Shown in pieces: positions 1-6,932 of a stretch of DNA of 12,272 bases. Under the pieces are notes generated by a model. That model did not search any database, was not told the DNA's origin, and worked only from the letters and a program-made list of their open reading frames with translations. Both the position numbers and the translations under genes were made by a program. Position 1 is the stretch's first letter; each line of letters opens with the position of its first letter. This stretch comes from Candidatus Sungiibacteriota bacterium (lineage in GTDB: Bacteria > Patescibacteria > Paceibacteria > Sungbacterales > SURF-37), in assembly GCA_016186145.1 (NCBI GenBank), contig JACPMF010000016.1:1-12272 (forward strand), read 5' to 3'.

Positions 1-1460
<1,460 letters not shown>

Positions 1461-1508
1461 TGCCTAAAATCCCAGGCACTATAAAGTGCGCCGAAATTTA
1501 AGGTTTTA

Positions 1509-1537
1509 ATTAGATCGGAACAACTGGAAAGTTTCAA
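1509..1537 (-). promoter_or_regulatory. candidate rRNA promoter
   Basis: The minus strand reads TTGAAA (1537-1532), a 17-nt spacer, then TCTAAT (1514-1509). This would start transcription about 40 nt upstream of the mature 16S end. The short leader contains two small hairpins (1476-1489 and 1462-1477) that could take part in processing. No boxA-like antitermination sequence was recognised. Confidence 0.5.
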
Positions 1538-1565
1538 TTTGCCTTATCCGGTCCTTTTCGGATTC

Positions 1566-1594
1566 TTGACAAAATCACAAGTTAAGACCATAAT
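1566..1594 (+). promoter_or_regulatory. sigma70-type promoter of the 58-codon gene
   Basis: The plus strand reads TTGACA (1566-1571), exactly 17 nt, then CATAAT (1589-1594). That is a full-consensus -35 and five of six -10 bases at the ideal spacing. The predicted start near 1601 leaves a leader of about 38 nt before the GTG at 1639. The element lies back to back with the rRNA promoter, the two -35 boxes being about 28 bp apart. Confidence 0.65.
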
Positions 1595-1638
1595 AACTTC
1601 TATGTTCTTTCATAAAACTGTTTTGCCGGGAGGAAACC

Positions 1639-1815
1639 GTGAAAACGCTCAAAATCTTTTTCGCTCTTTGGAAAATCGCACCCGCAGACTGTCGCGCTAA
1701 CCTGGTGTACGAACTCGTCTTTACCCCCTATCGTCTTCAAAGGCGGTTCGAAGAAGAAATGAGGTTTCGGAACAATTTAACAAGAGCTTGGCGCTTTCCC
1801 AGCGAAAAAAAGTAA
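1639..1815 (+). CDS. small basic protein, 58 aa, unknown function
   Basis: A GTG start at 1639 is preceded by a strong Shine-Dalgarno GGGAGG (1628-1633) with a 5-nt gap, and the frame runs 58 codons to TAA at 1813-1815. A near-consensus promoter lies upstream (1566-1594) and a terminator hairpin directly downstream (1819-1848), so the unit is a complete single-gene cistron. It is the only convincing plus-strand gene in the window. The predicted protein begins MKTLKIFFALWKIAP, an amphipathic or weakly hydrophobic stretch, and continues into an Arg/Glu-rich middle with a basic C-terminus ending SEKK. It has a single Cys. I recognise no family. The gene is short enough for standard gene callers to miss. 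Support comes from the signals, not from homology. Confidence 0.6.
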   Translation: MKTLKIFFALWKIAPADCRANLVYELVFTPYRLQRRFEEEMRFRNNLTRAWRFPSEKK

Positions 1816-1818
1816 TCC

Positions 1819-1848
1819 ACACCGTCGGCCGTCAGGCGGTGTTTTAAT
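1819..1848 (+). terminator. intrinsic terminator of the 58-codon gene
   Basis: ACACCGTC (1819-1826) pairs with GGCGGTGT (1835-1842) through one G-U pair over an 8-nt loop. It is followed by TTTTAATTT and starts 4 nt after the stop codon of the small gene. Confidence 0.65.
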
Positions 1849-2171
1849 TTATAAGACTAATAAGCACCCCCAACAATCCAAAAAGGGCCGGATAATTCGG
1901 GCAATCGGCAATGCCGACTTAACCCTAAAATTGAGTATGCCATCCAGTTGCCTATTCACTTTTCAACGTCCGTTCCTTCTCTCCCGCTTCTCAAACAAAA
2001 CACCCGGAGAAATCTCCTTATTCAAGAAACTTCTCCGGATGTTCACGATTGGATTGTTAAATTGAACAATGATTCCTGGCTACATAATATGAACATTATA
2101 ACTGCCTTAAAAATACAGTCAAGCCCAAAAAAACACATTATTTCCTTACGTTTTCAATCCTTCAACGCTAT
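1849..2171. other. gene-poor convergent spacer
   Basis: About 320 bases separate the plus-strand small gene from the 3' end of the minus-strand glycosidase. I see no supported gene. The contents are a small hairpin TCGGC-AAT-GCCGA (1905-1917), the larger inverted repeat listed at 2004-2038, and a weak ATTGTT/AACAAT repeat (2053-2070). A plus-strand frame from 1948 begins with TTG and has no ribosome binding site, so I do not call it. Confidence 0.6.
2004..2038 (-). terminator. possible terminator downstream of the GH1 gene
   Basis: CCGGAGAA (2004-2011) pairs with TTCTCCGG (2031-2038), and a second short pairing can form inside the loop. Read on the minus strand, the hairpin is followed by GTGTTTTGTTT. 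It lies about 130 nt past the glycosidase stop. The large loop and interrupted T tract make this only a candidate. Confidence 0.4.
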
Positions 2172-3365
2172 TCAGGATTGACTCTGGGTCGGAATCGAAG
2201 AGTCAATAATCTTTTTGTACTCCCCCTCCTTCGCTTCCGCCGTCGCTATGGCTTTGGCGGACAAGTCGGAAGGCAAGCGCGCACTCTCAATAATTTGTTT
2301 ATAAACCAAGGCGCTGGATCTTATCTTACGCTTCATGGTTTTATAGTCAACTTCCACAAGTCCAAACCGCGGCCAAAAACCGTCACTCCATTCAAAGTTA
2401 TCCAAAAGCGACCAGTGGAAATATCCCCGAACATTAACACCGTCTTGAATCGCTTTAACGACCCATTTAAGGTGTTCGGAAATAAACCACGACCGCTCCT
2501 TGTCTCGAGCATCGGCTAATCCGTTTTCAGTAATAAAAATCGGCACGTTATATTTCTTCAAGGCGCAAAGCATGGAATAAATCCCTGGCGGATATAAAGA
2601 CCAACCCATATCGGAAGTTTTTTCCGTAACAACCTTAGAAAATCTGAAATTAACGCGGTAGTGTGAATAATAGTTGAACCCAATAAAATCTTGATGGTGC
2701 CGAATCGCATTGAGAAATGCAAAATTTTTTCTCCACTCGCCAAGCAGTTTTAAAATACGATTTACAAAATTATCGCGCTCGACTTCAAAGAAGCTCATAT
2801 TGTGAGCAATGCCAATTTGAGATTTTGAATTAATGTTTTTAATAACACCGTATGCAGTTTTATGGGCTTTAATTAAATTTTTAGAAACACGGAAAAAGGA
2901 GAAAAAACTTTTCTTCTGCGGCGGCCACCTGCCCTCAAGGTAAGAAATTTTTGTGTAAACCAATGGTTCATTCAAAACAATCCAAAAAGTAACATCTTGA
3001 TTGAATGCTCTAACAACTTTTTCTACATAGCGCCCGAAATACAAAGAAAACTTGGGAGACAAGACGCCTCCTTGATCACGAAGCCATCGAGGCAGCGTCC
3101 AATGCCAAAGCGTCACAAACGGCTCAATCCCTCGCCCGCGCAAGGCGCGAACCACGTCCCGATAATGCCCTATTTCCCGTTCGTCGAATTTCCCCTCCTC
3201 CGGTTCAATCCGAGACCACTCTATTGAAAATCGGTGAGCATTATGGCCGAGCGACCGCGCGATATCAAAATCTTCCCGGAAACGGTTATAATGGTCACAA
3301 GCCTTGCCGGATATATAGTTTTCTTCCCGAAGCGGAGAAAAAGAAACCAGAAGGAAATTTCGCAT
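2172..3365 (-). CDS. glycoside hydrolase family 1 (beta-glucosidase-like), 5' end disrupted
   Basis: The 397-residue frame has the GH1 hallmarks: GKACDHYNRFREDFD (20-34), HRFSIEWSRIEPEEG (44-58), LWHW (86-89), the acid/base motif NEP (Glu133), the nucleophile motif TENG (Glu280) and DNFEW...RFGLVEVDY (322-341). GH1 enzymes hydrolyse beta-glycosides by a retaining mechanism. No signal peptide is seen, so a cytoplasmic enzyme is likely. The first ~19 residues do not look like GH1. Another frame, starting with ATG at 3369, reads MDAKFPSGFFFSASG, matching the normal GH1 N-terminus, but it stops after 24 codons. The segment that usually carries the YQxEG sugar-binding Gln (about 20 residues) is absent from both frames. 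The gene therefore carries a deletion plus frameshift near its start, real or an assembly error. The active site is otherwise intact, and the C-terminal ~35 residues look like a nonconserved tail. Confidence 0.9.
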   Translation of the reverse strand: MRNFLLVSFSPLREENYISGKACDHYNRFREDFDIARSLGHNAHRFSIEWSRIEPEEGKFDEREIGHYRDVVRALRGRGIEPFVTLWHWTLPRWLRDQGGVLSPKFSLYFGRYVEKVVRAFNQDVTFWIVLNEPLVYTKISYLEGRWPPQKKSFFSFFRVSKNLIKAHKTAYGVIKNINSKSQIGIAHNMSFFEVERDNFVNRILKLLGEWRKNFAFLNAIRHHQDFIGFNYYSHYRVNFRFSKVVTEKTSDMGWSLYPPGIYSMLCALKKYNVPIFITENGLADARDKERSWFISEHLKWVVKAIQDGVNVRGYFHWSLLDNFEWSDGFWPRFGLVEVDYKTMKRKIRSSALVYKQIIESARLPSDLSAKAIATAEAKEGEYKKIIDSSIPTQSQS

Positions 3366-3376
3366 CCATAAAGAAC

Positions 3377-3385
3377 ATTATAGCA
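3377..3385 (-). promoter_or_regulatory. extended -10 promoter abutting the GH1 start
   Basis: The minus strand reads TGC then TATAAT (3385-3377), a perfect extended -10, with only 7 nt before the ATG at 3369. The expected transcription start falls on or next to that ATG, so the mRNA would be leaderless. No good -35 is visible, as is usual for extended -10 promoters. It sits in the 18-nt gap after the upstream gene's stop codon. Confidence 0.5.
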
Positions 3386-3387
3386 CG

Positions 3388-3888
3388 TTACAACGGAGCC
3401 CGCCCCAAAAGCACCCCGAGGCGTATGATGAATGCGGCAAAAGAGTTTGTTATGATGGTGCGATACACGGTATTGAAGTGATAGGTGTCGCCGAAATAAA
3501 CAAGAACCGTTGAAACAACAAGCAAAATCATCCACGAGGCCGCAAATGCAGTACTAAAATGAGGATGTACGTTTTTTCCGCGCCTGCGGCGAATTTCATT
3601 GACGACTATATATATGCCGAGCGCTCCGAGATACGGCTCGGAAAAAGCTTCGACGATAAATATAAAATTGCGAGAAAGCGAGTCTTGAAAGAAAAAGATT
3701 GTTATATTACCCGCAAAATAAGTATAGGTTGCGACGACAAGGGCGTGATGCAGCGTGTCAACAAAATTATCGTAGAAGATTCCGCGCAGGGCACGCATGA
3801 ACCTCACGAAGAGGTTACTCCCGTTTTCCTGACTCTTAATTTCCTCAAAACGTCTTTTGAGGAACATGATGTCAGTCCACCAAGCCAT
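3388..3888 (-). CDS. uncharacterised membrane protein, about four TM helices
   Basis: From the ATG at 3888 the protein has 166 residues. It has a cytoplasm-like basic N-terminus (residues 1-40, many Lys/Arg) and hydrophobic segments at about 46-67, 85-98, 113-132 and 141-163. A strongly positive RRRRGK loop follows the second segment, suggesting that loop is cytoplasmic by the positive-inside rule. The frame also opens at TTG 3915 and ATG 3867. The last has a GGTGG 9 nt upstream, so the true start could be either ATG. The stop lies 18 nt before the glycosidase ATG at 3369, on the same strand, so co-transcription is possible although the glycosidase has its own -10. I do not recognise a family and assign no function. 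A plus-strand frame over the same DNA lacks start signals and is judged a shadow. Confidence 0.72.
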   Translation of the reverse strand: MAWWTDIMFLKRRFEEIKSQENGSNLFVRFMRALRGIFYDNFVDTLHHALVVATYTYFAGNITIFFFQDSLSRNFIFIVEAFSEPYLGALGIYIVVNEIRRRRGKNVHPHFSTAFAASWMILLVVSTVLVYFGDTYHFNTVYRTIITNSFAAFIIRLGVLLGRAPL

Positions 3889-4025
3889 ACTCTGTGCCAC
3901 AACACAATCTAACAACTAGTAACCAGCTACCTAGACCGGTTGCGGCGCAAAGTACGGCCTTCCGTGGGTCTATTCAATTGTTAAACTCACACGTTCTCTA
4001 CAGGATATTCAGGACTTATCTACAG

Positions 4026-4052
4026 AAAAACCCCTCTTTCAAGAGAGAGGGG
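4026..4052 (-). terminator. intrinsic terminator
   Basis: On the minus strand CCCCTCT (4052-4046) pairs with AGAGGGG (4037-4031) over an 8-nt loop and runs directly into TTTTT (4030-4026). It ends either the transcript of the hypothetical gene at 4194-4745 or the candidate small RNA described separately. Confidence 0.75.
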
Positions 4053-4154
4053 TCTTCAAAAAGCGTATTCTGATACCAACAAGCCGAGAAGCCGGCTTTC
4101 CCGGGACTAAACTGCTTCGGAAAATGGCCTTTTTTCAGAGGGGAAACCCCTCTC
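4026..4154 (-). ncRNA. candidate small RNA, about 130 nt
   Basis: After the stop codon of the 183-aa gene, the minus strand has a perfect TATAAT (4165-4160) with a weak TTACTC 17 nt upstream. The predicted RNA starts near 4154 with a perfect 7-bp hairpin AGAGGGG-TTT-CCCCTCT (4153-4137). It continues through a AAGCCG/CGGCTT hairpin and ends at the terminator 4052-4026. The 5' GAGAGGGG can also pair with CCCCTCTC in the terminator arm, giving an alternative long-range fold. No reading frame here is credible. It could instead be the 3' untranslated region of the upstream gene. No SRP, tmRNA or RNase P signature is present. Confidence 0.35.
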
Positions 4155-4193
4155 ACTTCATTATACCTTGAAACAGAGAATGGAGTAAGCGCC

Positions 4194-4745
4194 CTATAGC
4201 CACTCCTCAATCTCCTTTTCGGAAAGGCCCATCATACGCAACAGAAATTTCGGCGGCCTCGGCTGTGGCAGCGGACCAACTTTCTTTTTTCTGCGCTCTT
4301 CCTGCTCCCTTAATGCTTCGGCGGCTTCTTTCTGCAACTTATCGTAATCTAAATCTTCGGGCGTTAAATCGTCTATATGATTAAAAAACGCATATACATG
4401 GGCTATAAACTTAATCTTTAAAAGTTCATACTGCAACAGCATATTTTTCTTAACACTGTCTCCTTCGGTCTCAAGAACCTTAATTGTTTCCATGGCATCA
4501 AGTTCAAGCTTTTCAGCAAGATCGTCCAGTATTTTCGCTTTTACTCCATAAGCTTCTTGAACATATCCATAACCGACCCTCACATCCCCAACATCCATAC
4601 CCTTATATCCGCGCGCTTTTGCTTTTACACGGAGATCCGCCGCGGCATCTCTCAAAATTTTAGTGCTTTCAGCCAAAGAACGCGCCAATTCTTGATTGGT
4701 TATTCTCGCCTCTCTGTTTTCAGACGGAGATTCTTTTTGGTTCAT
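4194..4745 (-). CDS. hypothetical helical/coiled-coil protein, 183 aa
   Basis: The product is hydrophilic and rich in Ala, Glu, Lys and Leu. Heptad-like stretches occur at about 17-48, 68-110 and 132-155, with no membrane segment and no signal peptide. A proline-rich hinge (GPLPQPRPP, about 157-165) precedes a short C-terminal helix ending in EEWL. A Gly/Val/Tyr-rich insert (GDVRVGYGYVQ, about 53-63) breaks the helices. I recognise no family. It follows serS by 38 nt on the same strand, so read-through is likely. There is no Shine-Dalgarno, but TTGCTT, 17 nt, then TGC-TAAGTT end 6 nt before the ATG, a possible leaderless promoter. A role as a structural or scaffold protein would be a guess from composition only. 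Confidence 0.8.
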   Translation of the reverse strand: MNQKESPSENREARITNQELARSLAESTKILRDAAADLRVKAKARGYKGMDVGDVRVGYGYVQEAYGVKAKILDDLAEKLELDAMETIKVLETEGDSVKKNMLLQYELLKIKFIAHVYAFFNHIDDLTPEDLDYDKLQKEAAEALREQEERRKKKVGPLPQPRPPKFLLRMMGLSEKEIEEWL

Positions 4746-4751
4746 GCTTAT

Positions 4752-4780
4752 AACTTAGCATTTTTATAAAATTAAAGCAA
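4752..4780 (-). promoter_or_regulatory. possible extended -10 promoter for the 183-aa gene
   Basis: The minus strand reads TTGCTT (4780-4775), a 17-nt spacer whose last three bases are TGC, then TAAGTT (4757-4752). Only 6 nt remain before the ATG at 4745, and there is no Shine-Dalgarno. The -10 matches three of six consensus bases, so the call rests on spacing and the TGn element. Confidence 0.35.
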
Positions 4781-4783
4781 TAG

Positions 4784-6100
4784 CTATCTTTTGATTTCCT
4801 TAATCCCGAACATATAGGGTTGTAAAACTTCGGGAACGCGAACAGAGCCATCCACTTGCTGATAATTTTCCAAAATGGCGATAATTGTCCGCCCGATAGC
4901 AAAGACAGTGGCGTCATTCATGTGCGCGAACTCAACCGTACCGCTCTTTCTTTTTACTTTGGTGTTCAGTCGCCGCGCCTGATAATCAGTCATAAGATCG
5001 GCGGTGTGGGTCTCCCGATACATATTTTGCCCCGGAAGCCATGCCTCGATATCGATTTGCCGCGCGTCTGGCCCGCCCATGTCGCCGGTGCTAATCGCAA
5101 CAACGCGATAGGGAATTCCGAGCTCTGTCATCAAATGCTCCTGGATGCCGACAAAAAAGTTCTGTTCTTCAACCGACACATCGCCCACAGTAAACGATTC
5201 CATCTCGATTTTGTCGAATTGATGAACCCGTAAAATTCCGCGCGTATCCTTTCCATACGACCCCGCTTCTCTCCGGAAACACGTAGAAAACCCAACATAC
5301 CGGAGAGGCAGCTCTTTCTCATCAAGCGTTTCCTCCATATGCAAAGACCCCATGGTATGCTCCGCACTCCCCACCAAATACAAATCATCCTGGGGAAGAT
5401 AATACCGCTCGTTCTTGTCGGCGTCAGAAAGGCGGGCCATTTTTCTGAATACATCGGGCCGGATCATCACCGGAGGAACCACAGGAATAAAGGGTTTTGC
5501 CGGATATCCCGCGGAAATAGAATCGGCAATACTCCTTAGGTTTGCTTCCGATGTCAGCGTATTAAACGCGAATTGAATAAGCGCGAATTCCAGAAGCGGC
5601 GCCTCCCGTTTTAGATATCCGAATCGCGAACCGGAAATTTTTGCGGCGCGCGCCGTATCAATAAGGTCAAGCTTTTCCCCAAGTTCAATGTAATCCCGCG
5701 GCTCAAAATCGAACCGCTGCTTCTCCCCCACCTCCCGAAGTACGATATTATCATGCTCGTCTTTTCCGATTGGAACGCCGGCTAAGGGTACATTTGGAAC
5801 TTGATACATTAAACTGTTAAATTCTTCCTCCAGCACCGATAGTTCAAATTCCATATCGACGAGTTTCTGTTTAGTTCCTTTAACTTCGGCAATGCGATTT
5901 TCCTTTTCCTCGTCACCAAGAGAGGCAATTTCTTCAGAGGCGCGATTATGTCCGGCCCGCAATTCATCAACTTCCTTAATTTTCAATCTACGTTTCTCGT
6001 CGATTTCTAAAAGCCGATCCAAATCGATTTTGGCGCCTTTATTTTTAAGGCTTTGCTCAACCTCTTTTTTATTTTGTCGGATGAATTTGATATCTAACAT
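4784..6100 (-). CDS. serS: seryl-tRNA synthetase
   Basis: The 438-residue protein has the full SerRS plan. It begins MLDIKFIRQN, the typical start, followed by a long antiparallel coiled coil (about 28-100) that grips the tRNA-Ser variable arm. The class II catalytic domain follows: motif 1 around 197-213, motif 2 FRREAGSYGKDTRGILRVHQ (275-294), and motif 3 GRTIIAILENYQ (403-414) with its ATP-binding Arg. It activates serine with ATP and loads it on tRNA-Ser (and tRNA-Sec if present) in the cytoplasm. Some positions are divergent: TAE is SAE (245-247), and the usual NGS before motif 3 is NDA (395-397). Length is near the family norm. A TATAAT lies 31 nt upstream of the ATG, and no Shine-Dalgarno is evident. 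Confidence 0.97.
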   Translation of the reverse strand: MLDIKFIRQNKKEVEQSLKNKGAKIDLDRLLEIDEKRRLKIKEVDELRAGHNRASEEIASLGDEEKENRIAEVKGTKQKLVDMEFELSVLEEEFNSLMYQVPNVPLAGVPIGKDEHDNIVLREVGEKQRFDFEPRDYIELGEKLDLIDTARAAKISGSRFGYLKREAPLLEFALIQFAFNTLTSEANLRSIADSISAGYPAKPFIPVVPPVMIRPDVFRKMARLSDADKNERYYLPQDDLYLVGSAEHTMGSLHMEETLDEKELPLRYVGFSTCFRREAGSYGKDTRGILRVHQFDKIEMESFTVGDVSVEEQNFFVGIQEHLMTELGIPYRVVAISTGDMGGPDARQIDIEAWLPGQNMYRETHTADLMTDYQARRLNTKVKRKSGTVEFAHMNDATVFAIGRTIIAILENYQQVDGSVRVPEVLQPYMFGIKEIKR

Positions 6101-6130
6101 GCGAATTTTATTTACGAGCGTTAGCGAGTA

Positions 6131-6136
6131 ATTATA
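6131..6136 (-). promoter_or_regulatory. possible -10 of serS
   Basis: A perfect TATAAT (6136-6131) lies 30 nt upstream of the serS ATG. The -35 position (6159-6154, GCATTT) is poor and falls inside the palindrome at 6147-6202, so activity might depend on that element or on an activator. Confidence 0.35.
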
Positions 6137-6146
6137 AAATTCAGCA

Positions 6147-6202
6147 CCCTGTTAAATGCCGCTTTGCGGCAATTTCGCCAAAGGCGAAATTATTTAACAG
6201 GG
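6147..6202. repeat. perfect three-way-junction palindrome (56 bp)
   Basis: Outer arms CCCTGTTAAAT (6147-6157) and ATTTAACAGGG (6192-6202) are perfect 11-bp complements. Between them sit two abutting hairpins, GCCGC-TTT-GCGGC (6158-6170) and AATTTCGCC-AAA-GGCGAAATT (6171-6191). Every base except the two 3-nt loops can pair, so the whole segment folds as a cloverleaf with no unpaired junction bases. It lies between rdgB and serS. There is no T tract on either side, so it is not a standard terminator. It may be a small repetitive palindromic element or a processing site. Confidence 0.9.
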
Positions 6203-6209
6203 TTAAGGT

Positions 6210-6263
6210 TTGACATCTAAATTTTCTTCTCACGCCTTCAGCGTGATCGAAAATTTAGGTCAA
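6210..6263. repeat. long quasi-palindrome overlapping the rdgB stop
   Basis: TTGAC-AT-CTAAATTTTC (6210-6226) pairs with GAAAATTTAG-GTCAA (6249-6263), giving 15 bp with one 2-nt bulge. The tip is a second hairpin, CACGC-CTTCA-GCGTG (6231-6245). The right arm contains the rdgB stop codon. Only 7 bp separate it from the cloverleaf element. Confidence 0.85.
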
Positions 6264-6868
6264 GCCCTTAATTTCTCTTTTATGATTGGCAACAATTGTC
6301 CTATCGCTTTTTTACGATGCAGCACTACTCCAGCTTCTTCCTCTGGAGACAACTCGCCAAGAGTTTTTTTAAACTCCGGCAGCCAAAAAACCGATCGAAA
6401 AGGATACCCCTCGCTGAAACTCGTCGGTTCCTCGGCAATATAACCCTCGTGCGATCCCTCCCGAACCCACACCTCATCTTCTCCAGGAAGCGCAAAAGCA
6501 AGAAAAACTTTAAATCGGGCACTTCTCTTTTCCCACGGCACTCCTTTCATTTTTTCAACCATCATTTCTACAAGTTCCTCGTCCCCAGCCTCATACCCGG
6601 GCCATCTTCGCGATTTGACACCCGGCTCCCCTCCCAGCGCTTCAACCTCTATTCCCCCGTCATCGGCGATCACCGGAAGGCCGGAAAAATACGAATAGTG
6701 CACCGCCTTTTTTACCGCGTTCTCTTCAAAGGTTTCACCGTCTTCTTCAACCGGGACCGTAATTTTAACGTCATTGAGCGTAACCAACTCAAACGGTTCG
6801 TCTTTTAGCAACGACTTGTATTCATTGATCTTGCCGGCGTTGGTTGTGGCAATGAGTAATTTACGCAT
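6260..6868 (-). CDS. rdgB: RdgB/HAM1-family nucleoside triphosphate pyrophosphatase
   Basis: The 202-residue product matches the family that hydrolyses XTP, dITP and ITP to monophosphates and keeps deaminated purines out of nucleic acids. Visible motifs are TTNAGKINEY (8-17; the family T-x-N-x-x-K), ETFEENAVKKA (45-55), ADDGG (68-72) with the two metal-binding Asp, GGEPGVKSRRW (79-89), and a C-terminal HRKKA (184-188). Length is typical. Some usually conserved positions differ: the Ser of ADDSG is Gly, GYDP is GYPF (154-157), and the Lys of EEKxxISHR is missing (EEEAGVVLHR, 176-185). Those residues shape the base pocket in known members, so the preferred substrate may differ (inference). The gene has no Shine-Dalgarno, and its ATG is 64 nt past the lysS stop, so co-transcription with lysS is likely. 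Confidence 0.9.
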   Translation of the reverse strand: MRKLLIATTNAGKINEYKSLLKDEPFELVTLNDVKITVPVEEDGETFEENAVKKAVHYSYFSGLPVIADDGGIEVEALGGEPGVKSRRWPGYEAGDEELVEMMVEKMKGVPWEKRSARFKVFLAFALPGEDEVWVREGSHEGYIAEEPTSFSEGYPFRSVFWLPEFKKTLGELSPEEEAGVVLHRKKAIGQLLPIIKEKLRA

Positions 6869-6878
6869 AGCTTGTAGC

Positions 6879-6921
6879 TTTTAGCTTCATTAAAAGTGAC
6901 CAAAAACTAATGAAGCTAAAA
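6879..6921. repeat. 14-bp inverted repeat between lysS and rdgB
   Basis: TTTTAGCTTCATTA (6879-6892) and TAATGAAGCTAAAA (6908-6921) are perfect complements around a 15-nt spacer. In mRNA this forms a stable hairpin 10 nt before the rdgB start codon. There is no T tract after it on the minus strand. The adjacent decamer AGCTTGTAGC (6869-6878, plus strand) recurs upstream of greA at 9456-9465. Confidence 0.85.
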
Positions 6922-6932
6922 CCTAAATTTTC

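Noticed and set aside
2053..2070. ATTGTT/AACAAT inverted repeat
   Set aside because: A 6-bp AT-rich repeat is expected by chance in this base composition.
1948..2181. 77-codon plus-strand frame between the small gene and the GH1 3' end
   Set aside because: It begins with TTG, has no ribosome binding site or promoter, overlaps the GH1 stop region, and its product shows no recognisable pattern.
3559..3912. 117-codon plus-strand frame opposite the four-helix membrane protein
   Set aside because: It lacks start signals, while the minus frame gives a coherent membrane topology.
3900..3975. tRNA-like D-arm sequence (TAGCTGGTTA on the minus strand)
   Set aside because: No T-arm GTTCRANYC or acceptor pairing is found at tRNA distances.
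4031..4153. CCCCTCT/AGAGGGG copies as terminal inverted repeats of a mini-transposon
   Set aside because: Each end is a self-contained hairpin, one with a T tract; there is no target duplication, so terminator and 5' hairpin explain it better.
4016..4210. 64-codon minus frame after the 183-aa gene
   Set aside because: It reads through both CCCCTCT hairpins and the terminator and overlaps the end of the preceding gene; better explained as untranslated RNA.
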